From NCBI GenBank assembly GCA_016212825.1, contig JACRDS010000084.1:1-51995 (forward strand): a stretch of 51,995 bases of DNA, in the 5' to 3' direction. A model generated the notes under the pieces. The model made no database searches. It saw nothing but the letters and a program-made list of their open reading frames with translations, and had not been told where the DNA came from. The DNA comes from Elusimicrobiota bacterium (GTDB lineage Bacteria > Elusimicrobiota > Elusimicrobia > UBA1565 > UBA9628). Below, piece by piece: positions 18,215 to 26,556 of this stretch. The position numbers and the translations under genes are program-made. Each line of letters starts with the position of its first letter. The first letter of the stretch is position 1.

Positions 18215-19627
18215 ATGAAGGTCACCGTCCTCATGCCGGTCTACAACGAGCGCTGGACCCTGCGCGAGATCATGCGCCGGGTCTACGAGCAGAGCGCCCT
18301 GCTGCACGAGGTGGTGGCCGTGGACGACGGCTCCACGGACGGCAGCGCCGCGCGCCTCAAGGAGCTCGAGGCCCGCTACGCCGCGCACAAGGTCCCTCTG
18401 CGCGTCGTCTACAAGGGGAAGAACGAGGGCAAGGGCGCGGCGCTCAAGGCCGGGCTGGCCGCGGTGACCGGCGACGTGGTCATCATCCAGGACGCGGACC
18501 TGGAGTACAACCCCAAGGATTACGCCACGCTGCTGGCCCCGCTGGCCGACGGCCGGGCCGACGTGGTCTACGGCAGCCGCTTCCTGGGAGGCACCGCCCG
18601 CCGGGTGCTGCTGTTCTGGCATTCCGTGGCCAACCAGATTCTCACCGTCTTTTGCAACCTCTTCTCCGACCTCAACCTGACCGACGTCTGGACCTGCTAC
18701 AAGGTCTTCCCCGCGGCCATGCTGCGGCGCCTGGACCTCTTCTCCCGGGGCTTCGGCTTCGAGCCCGAGGTGACCATCAAGATCTCCCGGCTGGGCTGCC
18801 GCATCTACGAGGTCCCCATCGGCTACGAGGGGCGCACCGAGGAGGAGGGCAAGAAGATCGGGTTCAAGGACGCGGTCACCGGCACCTTGGCCATGCTCCG
18901 GGCCTGGCTGTCCTCGGGCGAGGGGCACCGGACCCACGGAGAGGCCACCTTGCGCATCATGGCCAAGGCCGGCCGCTACAACAAGTTCCTCTTCGAGCGG
19001 ATCGAGCCCTACCTGGGCCGCGAGGTCATCGAGGTCGGGGCCGGAACGGGCAACATCTCGCGCAACCTCCTGGACCGCGACCGGCTGGTCCTCAGCGACG
19101 CGGACGCCGGCTACGTGGAGATGCTGCAGAGGACTTACAAGGATTGGGGCTACGTGAAGACCATGGCCCTGGACCTGGCCCGCCCGCAGGCGCTCCCCGC
19201 GGAGCTGGCCGGGAACTTCGACAGCGTGGTCAGCTTCCAGGTCCTCGAGCACATCCAGGACGACGCCGCGGCGCTCGACGCCATGCGGCGGCTGCTCAAG
19301 ACCGGGGGGAGGGCCCTGCTGATGCTGCCCGCGCACCAGTCCCTCTTCGGCACCCTGGACCGGGAGCTCGGCCACTTCCGCCGCTACGACGAGGCCGGAC
19401 TGCGCGCCAAGCTCGCGGCCGCGGGCCTCGAGGTCGAGGTCCTGCGCTTCTTCAACCCCGTGGCCGTGCCCGGCTGGTGGCTCAACGGCCGCGTGCTCAG
19501 GCGCCGCCTCATCCCGGACTTCCAGCTGGCGGTCTTCGAGAGCCTCCACTTCCTGGTGCGCTGGCTGGCGCGCTGGGACATCCGCTTCGGGCTGGTGATC
19601 TTCGCGGTCGCCCGCAAGAAGGCGTGA
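18215..19627 (+). CDS. GT2 (dolichyl/undecaprenyl-phosphate sugar synthase-like) fused to class I methyltransferase
   Basis: MKVTVLMPVYNERWTLREIMRRV..VVAVDDGSTDGS..VVYGSRFLGG; C-terminal VIEVGAGTGNISRNLLDRDRLVLSDADAGYVEML..FQVLEHIQDD. Alternative ATG at 18203. Confidence 0.88.
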   Translation: MKVTVLMPVYNERWTLREIMRRVYEQSALLHEVVAVDDGSTDGSAARLKELEARYAAHKVPLRVVYKGKNEGKGAALKAGLAAVTGDVVIIQDADLEYNPKDYATLLAPLADGRADVVYGSRFLGGTARRVLLFWHSVANQILTVFCNLFSDLNLTDVWTCYKVFPAAMLRRLDLFSRGFGFEPEVTIKISRLGCRIYEVPIGYEGRTEEEGKKIGFKDAVTGTLAMLRAWLSSGEGHRTHGEATLRIMAKAGRYNKFLFERIEPYLGREVIEVGAGTGNISRNLLDRDRLVLSDADAGYVEMLQRTYKDWGYVKTMALDLARPQALPAELAGNFDSVVSFQVLEHIQDDAAALDAMRRLLKTGGRALLMLPAHQSLFGTLDRELGHFRRYDEAGLRAKLAAAGLEVEVLRFFNPVAVPGWWLNGRVLRRRLIPDFQLAVFESLHFLVRWLARWDIRFGLVIFAVARKKA

Positions 19628-21273
19628 GCCGCGGCCCGCGGCCGGCCGCGTGGCTCTGGGCCGCCCTGGCGGCGGCCGCGCTGATCCGTCTGGCGGGCAT
19701 CCAGTGGGGCCTGCCCGCCTTGTTCAACGCGGACGAGCCCCATGTCGTCAACCTCGCGGTCTCCTTCGGAGGCGGCTCCCTGAGACCCTACGCCTTCAAG
19801 TACCCCAGCCTCTGGCCCTACTTCCTGGCCGCCTGCTACGGCGTCTACTTCCTGGTCTGGTCCGTCATGGGCCTGCGGCACAGCGTGGCCGACTTCGTGG
19901 GGCTCTACGCCTGGCATCCCGAGGGCTTCTATCTCATCGGCCGGTCCCTCTCCGCCGGCTTCTCCCTGGCGGCGCTCTACTGGCTCTGGCGCGTCGAGAA
20001 GGATGAGGGGCGTATCCCGTGGGCGGCCCTGATGCTGGCCTTCGCTCCGGTGGCCAACGAAGCGGCGCATTCGTGCAAGCCGGACATGCTCATGTTCTTC
20101 TTCGCCTGCGCGGCCTGGCGCTTCGCCCTGCGGCTGCAGCGGGAGGGGGGGCGCGGGGACTTCCTCATCTGCGGCGCCATGCTCGGGCTGGCTTCTTCCT
20201 CCCAGTTCACGGCCCTGCCCGCGGCGCTGCTCCTGCCCCTGGCCTGGGGCCTGGCGCCGCGCCGCGCGCTGCTGCGCTGGCTCCTCGAGGGCTCGGCCGC
20301 CGCCGTCCTGGCCTTCTTCGCTGTCTCTCCCTACATCCTCCTGGATTGGCGCAACTTCTGGTTCTGGACCGGCATGCGCGCCCCCGCGGCTTTGGCCGTG
20401 ATGGGGGATTGGAGCCGCTGGGACGTGCTGCGCCAGGTGCTCTCCAACCTGTGGGGGTTCGCCGGGACCTGGTCCGCGGCCGGCGTCGCGGCCCTGCTGG
20501 GGCTCGGCGTGCTCCTGCGGGAGCAGCCGCGCCGCGCCGCCCTGCTGGGGCTGCCGGTGCTGACCTATGTTCTGGTCCTGGCCGCCAACCCGGACGGCGG
20601 CTGGCCGCGCTATCTTCTGGCAATCCTGCCCGGCTGGGCCCTGCTCGCCTCGGAGGGCCTGGCCCTGTGCGCGCGCCGCGCCGCGCCTTGGGGGCTTCCC
20701 CTGGCCGCGGCCCTGGCCTTGGGGCCCGGGTTCGCGCAATGCGCCCTGCAGGACCGCGACATGCGCCTGCCCGACACCCGCCAGCTCTCCCGCGCCTGGT
20801 TCCTGGAGCATGTGCCGCAGGGCTCCACGCTGATATTGGATCAAGCCAACGCTTCCCCCGACCTGGCCATGACGCGCGAGCAGATCGAGGAGCTGGCGCG
20901 GCGGACCGAGGCCGCGGGCTCGCCCAGGGCGAAGCTCTATAAAGGCATGGCGCGGTCGCATCCGGGGGGAGGCTACCGGATCTACCGCATCCTGCGCTCG
21001 GCGCGCGACCTGGGGACGTTCCATCCCGGGCAGGTGGAGCTCTCCCAGGCCGACTCCCCCGTGGTGGACCTGCGCCCGGGTCTCCCGGCCGCGCGCACTG
21101 TCAAGGCCGGCTGGGTCGTGGTCTCGAGCTTCGGGGCCTGGCCCGGGCGCGCCTCGGAGCTGAACGGCTTCTTCCAGGAGCTTCCCAAGAAGGCCAGACT
21201 GGAGGCCGAGTTCTCCCCCGTCCCGGGAAAGCTGGCCGGGCCGCGCCTGCGCGTCTACCGCCTGGCGGATTAG
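19624..21273 (+). CDS. GT-C-type membrane glycosyltransferase (PMT/ArnT-like)
   Basis: GTG start overlapping the upstream TGA. LIRLAGIQWGLPALFNADEPHVVNLA (acidic motif in first luminal loop), SFGGGSLRPYAFKYPSLWPY, multi-TM. Confidence 0.8.
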   Translation: MSRGPRPAAWLWAALAAAALIRLAGIQWGLPALFNADEPHVVNLAVSFGGGSLRPYAFKYPSLWPYFLAACYGVYFLVWSVMGLRHSVADFVGLYAWHPEGFYLIGRSLSAGFSLAALYWLWRVEKDEGRIPWAALMLAFAPVANEAAHSCKPDMLMFFFACAAWRFALRLQREGGRGDFLICGAMLGLASSSQFTALPAALLLPLAWGLAPRRALLRWLLEGSAAAVLAFFAVSPYILLDWRNFWFWTGMRAPAALAVMGDWSRWDVLRQVLSNLWGFAGTWSAAGVAALLGLGVLLREQPRRAALLGLPVLTYVLVLAANPDGGWPRYLLAILPGWALLASEGLALCARRAAPWGLPLAAALALGPGFAQCALQDRDMRLPDTRQLSRAWFLEHVPQGSTLILDQANASPDLAMTREQIEELARRTEAAGSPRAKLYKGMARSHPGGGYRIYRILRSARDLGTFHPGQVELSQADSPVVDLRPGLPAARTVKAGWVVVSSFGAWPGRASELNGFFQELPKKARLEAEFSPVPGKLAGPRLRVYRLAD

Positions 21274-21315
21274 GGCCTGACGGTCGGGGTCAGCGGCCGA
21301 GCCGGCAGCCGGGCC

Positions 21316-21480
21316 TCAGGGGTTCAGGGCGGGGCGTCCGCGGGAGGATTCGAGGCGGACGATGCGCTGGTCGTGGTCCTGCAGGCGGAGCTGGACTTCG
21401 GTGAGGATGCTGCCGTGCAGGGTCACGCCCCGGTTGTCGGCCTAGACGACCTTGGAGTCCACGGCGCCGATCTTGGCGTC
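21316..21480 (-). pseudogene. Relic of the heptad-repeat coiled-coil gene found at 42167-42655
   Basis: Minus-strand translation DAKIGAVDSKVV*ADNRGVTLHGSILTEVQLRLQDHDQRIVRLESSRGRPALNP* resembles NRADAIRGQTLIKVETMADDHERRILALESARPRPQAP; in-frame TAG at 21442-21444, no start codon. Confidence 0.6.
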
Positions 21481-21556
21481 TCGACCAACTCACCTGGCCG
21501 CATGTCCTGCAGGCGATCGGCTGCGCTGTCATGGCGGCTCGGGCCTGCCCGGCGGG

Positions 21557-22198
21557 TCATCTGGTCCCGGGCTTGCTCCCGGCGGGACTGAAGCGCAGGC
21601 TCATCAGATAGGGGGATGTCTTTCCGGCTTCCATGAGCGTGACCGTCTGGCGCTGGAAGATGCGGGCCTGCTCGGAGTCCCGTTCGCCCGAGATGACCTC
21701 GTCGGCCAGGTTGGCGGCCAGGAAGTTGAGCTGCTCGCTGGCGGAGCAGACGGAGAGCTCGTTGCGGGCGCGATTGGCCTCCACCCGGGCGTCGAAGCGC
21801 GCCAGTTCCCCGAATTTGTCCAGGGGGACCCGGTAGTCGACCGCCTGCTGCAGGAGGTCGTCTTCGCTCAGGCAGGACCGGCCGCGGGGGGCCTGCCGAT
21901 GGACCACGGTCCTCTTCCACGGACGGTTCTCCCGCCAGACCAGGGCGTCCTGGCCGAACTCGTCGGGCTCCCCGTAGGTGGCGATCGTGATGAGCGCGAG
22001 GACGCGTGATTTCTCGGGCCACCGCGCGATGATGGAGTCCACGGTGTCCAGGGTGGCGACCGGGTCCGCCCGCACCGCGGCCCGGGATCCGGCGTCCGCC
22101 TCGGCGGGAGCCAGGAAGTCGGCTCCCTGGATCCCGGAGGCCGGAGGGAGCAGCGCCGCGGCCAGGACCGCCGCCAGCATTCTCTTGTAGGTATCCAT
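21557..22198 (-). CDS. Hypothetical protein with putative signal peptide
   Basis: MDTYKRMLAAVLAAALLPPASGIQGADFLAPAEADAG..; about 213 aa; no family recognised. Confidence 0.6.
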   Translation of the reverse strand: MDTYKRMLAAVLAAALLPPASGIQGADFLAPAEADAGSRAAVRADPVATLDTVDSIIARWPEKSRVLALITIATYGEPDEFGQDALVWRENRPWKRTVVHRQAPRGRSCLSEDDLLQQAVDYRVPLDKFGELARFDARVEANRARNELSVCSASEQLNFLAANLADEVISGERDSEQARIFQRQTVTLMEAGKTSPYLMSLRFSPAGSKPGTR

Positions 22199-22288
22199 GG
22201 GCTCCTCCCGCACTCCCCGTGCCTGCGCTCCGTCGCCGCTGTGATGATAGTATCTCCCGTCGGGGTCAGGAAATGGTCAAGGGCCCGC

Positions 22289-22720
22289 TCAGCGACGAGC
22301 GGGGCCGCCCCTCCCGGCTGGAGCACTGCCTTCCTCGGGCAGGGCCTTCTCCAGGAGCGCCTTGAGGCGCGCCGGCTCGGTCACGCCGGTCGACCTGGCC
22401 ACCTCGCGGCCGCCTCTATAGACGATGACGGTGGATAGGTTGGCCACTCCCAGGCGGCTGGCCAAGGCGTCCGACCTGTCGAAGTCTACGACGAAGCCGA
22501 CGACTCCCGCGAAGCGGGGCCGCTTGAGCAGCGTCCCGAGGGCCGCCTTCTGCTGGCGACAGGTCGGACACCAGTCGGCGTGGAAGTCCAAGACCACGAC
22601 CTTGCCGGCCTGCTTGGCCTCGGCGAAGGCGTCGGCGTCGAAGCTCATCCACTCCCCTGCCGCGGCAGGCAGCGCCAGGGCCAGGAAGAATCCGGCGAGC
22701 AGCGTCGTGCCAGCGGTCAT
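22289..22720 (-). CDS. Secreted thioredoxin-fold protein (DsbD C-terminal-like)
   Basis: Signal peptide MTAGTTLLAGFFLALALPAAAGE; VVVLDFHADWCPTCRQQKAALGTLL (CPTC). Confidence 0.82.
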   Translation of the reverse strand: MTAGTTLLAGFFLALALPAAAGEWMSFDADAFAEAKQAGKVVVLDFHADWCPTCRQQKAALGTLLKRPRFAGVVGFVVDFDRSDALASRLGVANLSTVIVYRGGREVARSTGVTEPARLKALLEKALPEEGSAPAGRGGPARR

Positions 22721-22836
22721 ATGCGTCCCTCCTGCCCCCCCGTCCCCATCAGTGGTACGCGATTTGAGGTCTTTCGGATTCATGTCTGATACCCTTCTCT
22801 TCGACCATGCATCCGGACGGCGGCTGCGCGCGTACC

Positions 22837-23412
22837 ATGGATGGGAAGCCTGAGGCTGATGAAGCCGCCGGGCTGCTCCGGCGCATAGCCGGGGAGCGCG
22901 ACCCAGAGGCCTTCGCGAGGCTCTATGACCTCCACGCCCCGCTCCTCTTCGGCCTCGTCATCCGGATCCTGGCGAACCGCGGCGACGCCGAGGACGTGTT
23001 GCAGGAGGTCTTCTTGCAGGTCTGGGACAAAGCCGCGGATTTCGACGCGGAGCGGGGCTCGGCGCGGACCTGGCTCGTCGTGCTGGCGCGCAGCCGCTGC
23101 CTCGACCGCCTGCGCCGCAAGGGGCGGCGCGAGGGCCGTGAACTGCCCCTGCGCGAGGGCGGCGCGGAGCCGGCCGAAGCCCCCGTCGGCACCGGCGGAC
23201 TCGAGCTGAGCGAGGCCGGCCGGGCGGTGCGCCAGGCCTTGGCGGCGCTGCCCGAGCCGCAGCGCCGGGCCATCGCAGCCTCCTATTTCGACGGCCTGTC
23301 CCAGTCCGAGATCTCCCGCCAGACCGGGGAGCCGCTGGGCACGGTCAAGACGCGCATGCGCCTGGGTATGCTGAAGCTGATGGAACTGCTCGAGCCGTAC
23401 CGCGACAGATGA
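22837..23412 (+). CDS. ECF-type RNA polymerase sigma factor
   Basis: EAFARLYDLHAPLLFGLVIRILANRGDAEDVLQEVFLQVWDKAADFD..AIAASYFDGLSQSEISRQTGEPLGTVKTRMRLGMLKL (sigma regions 2 and 4). In-frame ATG at 22807 possible. Confidence 0.93.
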   Translation: MDGKPEADEAAGLLRRIAGERDPEAFARLYDLHAPLLFGLVIRILANRGDAEDVLQEVFLQVWDKAADFDAERGSARTWLVVLARSRCLDRLRRKGRREGRELPLREGGAEPAEAPVGTGGLELSEAGRAVRQALAALPEPQRRAIAASYFDGLSQSEISRQTGEPLGTVKTRMRLGMLKLMELLEPYRDR

Positions 23413-24170
23413 ACGAACCAGACCCGCTCGACCCGAAGTCCCTGGATCTGCCGGACTCGCGCGAGTTCGCCCAGACCGCGGCCCTGCTGGCCTTGGCCGC
23501 GGATCCGCTGGCTCCCCCCCCGGCGCTCAAGGCGCGCCTCCTGGCCGCCATACGGCCCGAGCCTGAGCCGCGCCGCGCGCGGCTGGGGTGGCTGCTGCCC
23601 GCCGCGGCCCTGGCCGCCCTGCTGCTGGCCCCGGTCCTGAAGCCGGCCCGCGCGCCGGCCGCGAGGCTGGTCTCGGCGCAGGGGGCGATTTCCATCGCGG
23701 GCCGCGCCGCGGCCGCGGGCGCGCCCCTGCGCGTCGGCGAGACCGTCGCGGTGGAGCCCGGAGGCGAGGCTCTGGTCCAGGTCGGCGGCGGCGCCGCGGT
23801 CCGCCTGACCCATGGCGGCCGCGCCGTGCTCAGGCGCGCCGGCTCGGACATCGAGGTCGGCCTGCTCGCCGGCTGGGCGCTCAGCGCCGTAGCCCCGGGC
23901 CGTCCCTACGCCGTGGTCACCGCGCACGGGCGCATCGCGGCCTTGGGCACCGTGTTCCTGGTGCGCGCCGGGCCCCGGCGCGACTATGTCTGCATCTGCC
24001 GCGGGCGCCTCCGGCTGACCGGCGGGTTCGGCGAGGCCGAGCTCGCCGCCGAGGGTCACCGCGACGTGTTCATCTCCGACGACGCGCCGCCGGTCCCGGC
24101 CGCAGGCCCCCTGGACGGCCACACGGACGCGGACATCGCCGCGGCGACGGCCGCGCTGTCGAGACCGTGA
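23409..24170 (+). CDS. Anti-sigma factor-like membrane protein with FecR-like C-terminal domain
   Basis: ATGA overlap with sigma gene; single TM RLGWLLPAAALAALLLAPVL; VSAQGAISIAGRAAAAGAPLRVGETVAVEPGGEALVQVGGGAAVRLTHGGRAVL is FecR-like. Confidence 0.75.
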   Translation: MNEPDPLDPKSLDLPDSREFAQTAALLALAADPLAPPPALKARLLAAIRPEPEPRRARLGWLLPAAALAALLLAPVLKPARAPAARLVSAQGAISIAGRAAAAGAPLRVGETVAVEPGGEALVQVGGGAAVRLTHGGRAVLRRAGSDIEVGLLAGWALSAVAPGRPYAVVTAHGRIAALGTVFLVRAGPRRDYVCICRGRLRLTGGFGEAELAAEGHRDVFISDDAPPVPAAGPLDGHTDADIAAATAALSRP

Positions 24171-24221
24171 ATCCGATCCGCCGCCCGCGGCGTAATCATG
24201 GCGGGACAGGGGAGGACAGCC

Positions 24222-25241
24222 ATGATCGAGAGAGCCGCCGCGAGCCTCTTGCTCCTCCTGGCCCTTCCGGCCGCGGGAGCGGGCGGGGCCGAGCCCCCGA
24301 GGCTCGAGAAGGCCACCTTCGCCGGGGGCTGCTTCTGGTGCATGCAGGCGCCGTTCGACCGCCTGCCCGGGGTCGTGGAGACCAGCGTGGGCTACACCGG
24401 AGGACAAAAAGCCGCCCCCACCTACGAAGAGGTGTCCTCGGGCCGGACCGGCCACGCCGAGGCGGTGGAGATCCACTTCGACCCGGCCCGGATCGGCTAC
24501 GGGCAGCTCCTGGACACGTTCTGGAGGAGCATCGACCCGACGCAGAGCCAGGGCCAGTTCGTCGACCGCGGCTCGCAGTACCGCACCGCGGTCTTCTATC
24601 ACGGCGAGGAGCAGAAGCGGCGGGCCCTGGACTCCAAGGCGGCGCTCGCCAAGTCGGGCCGCTTCGACGGCCCCATCGTGACCGAGATCGTGCCGGCGGC
24701 CCGGTTCTGGCGCGCCGAGGAGTACCATCAGAAGTACTATCTGAAGGCTCGGCGGGACTATGAGCGATATCGTACGGGTTCGGGACGCGACGACTACCTG
24801 AAGAAGACCTGGGGCGAGGCGGCCGCGCCGGTCGCCGAGACCGACTCCGAGTGGCGCAAGATCCTGAGCCCGGATCAGTTCTACATCCTGCGCAAGCGCG
24901 GCACCGAGCGGCCGTTCAGCGGGGAATACGTGCACCACGCGGAGCCGGGAATCTACCTCTGCGCCGCGGACGGCCACGCGCTGTTCGCCTCCGAGCAGAA
25001 ATTCGACTCGGGGACGGGCTGGCCCAGCTTCTGGGCGCCGATCCGGCCGGCCGCGGTCGTGACGGCGGAGGATGCCGGCTTCTTCACTCGGCGCACCGAG
25101 GTGCTCTGCCCGGTCTGCGGCGGCCATCTCGGCCACGTGTTCGACGACGGACCGTCTCCCACCGGCAAGCGCTACTGCATCAACTCCGCGGCCCTCAGGT
25201 TCCAGCCCGGGCCCCGGGAGCCCGCCGCGCGACGCCCATGA
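24222..25241 (+). CDS. msrAB: Bifunctional peptide-methionine sulfoxide reductase MsrA/MsrB with signal peptide
   Basis: MsrA: ATFAGGCFWCMQAPFDRLPGVVETSVGYTGG; MsrB: ERPFSGEYVHHAEPGIYLCAADGHALFASEQKFDSGTGWPSFW..CPVCGGHLGHVFDDGPSPTGKRYCINSAAL. Confidence 0.95.
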   Translation: MIERAAASLLLLLALPAAGAGGAEPPRLEKATFAGGCFWCMQAPFDRLPGVVETSVGYTGGQKAAPTYEEVSSGRTGHAEAVEIHFDPARIGYGQLLDTFWRSIDPTQSQGQFVDRGSQYRTAVFYHGEEQKRRALDSKAALAKSGRFDGPIVTEIVPAARFWRAEEYHQKYYLKARRDYERYRTGSGRDDYLKKTWGEAAAPVAETDSEWRKILSPDQFYILRKRGTERPFSGEYVHHAEPGIYLCAADGHALFASEQKFDSGTGWPSFWAPIRPAAVVTAEDAGFFTRRTEVLCPVCGGHLGHVFDDGPSPTGKRYCINSAALRFQPGPREPAARRP

Positions 25242-26185
25242 CCCTCCCCCTGCTCGCCGTGGCCGCCGGCCTCGCCCTTCCCGCGGGCGCCATGGCGCCG
25301 CCCTCCTCGGCGGTGAGCATCGCGCCGCGGACCTCCTTGGTGGGCTTCGGCAGCGTCTCGGGAGACGGCCTGGGGATCAGCATCCTCTCGCGCCGCATCG
25401 AGCGGGAGAGTCTGCGCTCGGGCTCCTCGGCCGCCCCCAATCCCGACCGGCAGCGGCAGCTGAGCTGGCGCAGCACCCTCCTGCTGGACTATCGCGTGGC
25501 GCGGCGCACCACGCTGATCCTGGCGGTCCCGCATGTCTACAACTCCGCCGCCTCCGACGTCCTGCCCCGCCAGACGGTCAACTCCCTGGGAGACATCGCC
25601 CTCTACGGCAAGTACGCCTTCTACCAGGACCGCAGCGTGCGGCCCACGCGGGAGCTCAGCGGCCTGGCCGGCGTCAAGCTCCCCTCGGGCTCCGCGGAGC
25701 TGCGCGACGCGGCCGGCAACCGGCTCGACGCCCCCCTGCAGCCCGGCTCGGGGAGCACGGACTTCATCGTCGGGGCGGCCGCGTCCTGGGGGCTGCCGCT
25801 GGCCACGGTCTACGGCGACTTCACCTACAAGTACAACACCCGGACCGCCTACACTTTCGGGGATTCCTGGGGGGGCAATTTGGGCGCCGCCGCGCCCTTG
25901 AAGCCGGCGCCGTGGCTGAGCCTCACCGGCGAGGTCAACGTCGAATCCTACGAGCGCGACCATTCCCTGGAGGCCGGCAGCGCCGCCGTTCTGCCCGGCG
26001 GCGCGGTGCGCGACACAGGCGGGCAGTACGTCTTCCTGACGCCGGGCATCCTGGTGCGCCCCATGAAGGGCCTGGCCGTGAGCCTGGGCGTCCAGCTCCC
26101 GGTCTATCAGCATCTCAACGGCACGCAGCTCGCCTCCGGGCCCAACCTCAACCTGGGCCTCTACACCAGGCTCGGCGGCCGCTGA
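25238..26185 (+). CDS. Outer-membrane beta-barrel-like protein
   Basis: ATGA overlap with msrAB; signal peptide; alternating strands (TTLILAVPHVYNSAASD..GDIALYGKYAFYQD..GLAGVKLPSGS..YTRLGGR) as in phenol-pathway MetA-like barrels. Confidence 0.6.
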   Translation: MTLPLLAVAAGLALPAGAMAPPSSAVSIAPRTSLVGFGSVSGDGLGISILSRRIERESLRSGSSAAPNPDRQRQLSWRSTLLLDYRVARRTTLILAVPHVYNSAASDVLPRQTVNSLGDIALYGKYAFYQDRSVRPTRELSGLAGVKLPSGSAELRDAAGNRLDAPLQPGSGSTDFIVGAAASWGLPLATVYGDFTYKYNTRTAYTFGDSWGGNLGAAAPLKPAPWLSLTGEVNVESYERDHSLEAGSAAVLPGGAVRDTGGQYVFLTPGILVRPMKGLAVSLGVQLPVYQHLNGTQLASGPNLNLGLYTRLGGR

Positions 26186-26259
26186 CCTTGGACCGCCGGC
26201 CCGGGAAAATGGTAGAAATTTCCCAGAAACGGGCGCAGTTAGGCCCGCGCCAAATTCGA

Positions 26260-26293
26260 CCGATTGCCAGCCCCCGAGGGGGCGGGCAATCGG
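26260..26293. repeat. Hairpin of the IS91-family relic
   Basis: CCGATTGCC-A-GCCCCC-GA-GGGGGC-G-GGCAATCGG (one mismatch). Confidence 0.85.
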
Positions 26294-26512
26294 AATGCGC
26301 GAGGCACGACAGAAGGGGCCAGCCGGCCGGGGGACTCCAAGCCGAGGCCGCAGTTGCGTGTGGTCGAGTGCTTCCGCAGGCATATCGAGAGCGGCATCCA
26401 TCCTGGCCCGGGGCGTGGAGTTCTTTCTCAGACGCAGATGCGGGAGGGGAGCCCGGCCAACATCTCCTTTGTCCAGCGGTTCGGCAGCCGCTTGCATCAG
26501 CGCATCCATAGC
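26260..26512 (+). mobile_element. Deleted IS91-family relic: terminal hairpin/3' end joined to internal transposase fragments
   Basis: GGCAATCGGAATGCGCGAGGCACGACAGAAGGG (26285-26317) is identical to 44302-44334. Downstream GGACTCCAAGCCGAGGC..CGTGTGGTCGAG..TTCCGCA..GAG(A/T)GCGGCATCCA and GCCCGGGGCGTGGAGTT..CCGGCCAACATCTCCTTTGTCCAGCGGTTCGGCA match the 42811-44205 transposase gene with an internal deletion. Confidence 0.85.
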
Positions 26513-26556
26513 CGGCGCGGCTGTAGCGCCGCAGGCGTCCGACGCGCCGGCGGGCG

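Noticed and set aside
18193-19623. N-terminal part of the 1026-aa plus ORF
   Set aside because: Out-of-frame read of the GT2-methyltransferase gene; only the part from GTG 19624 is credible.
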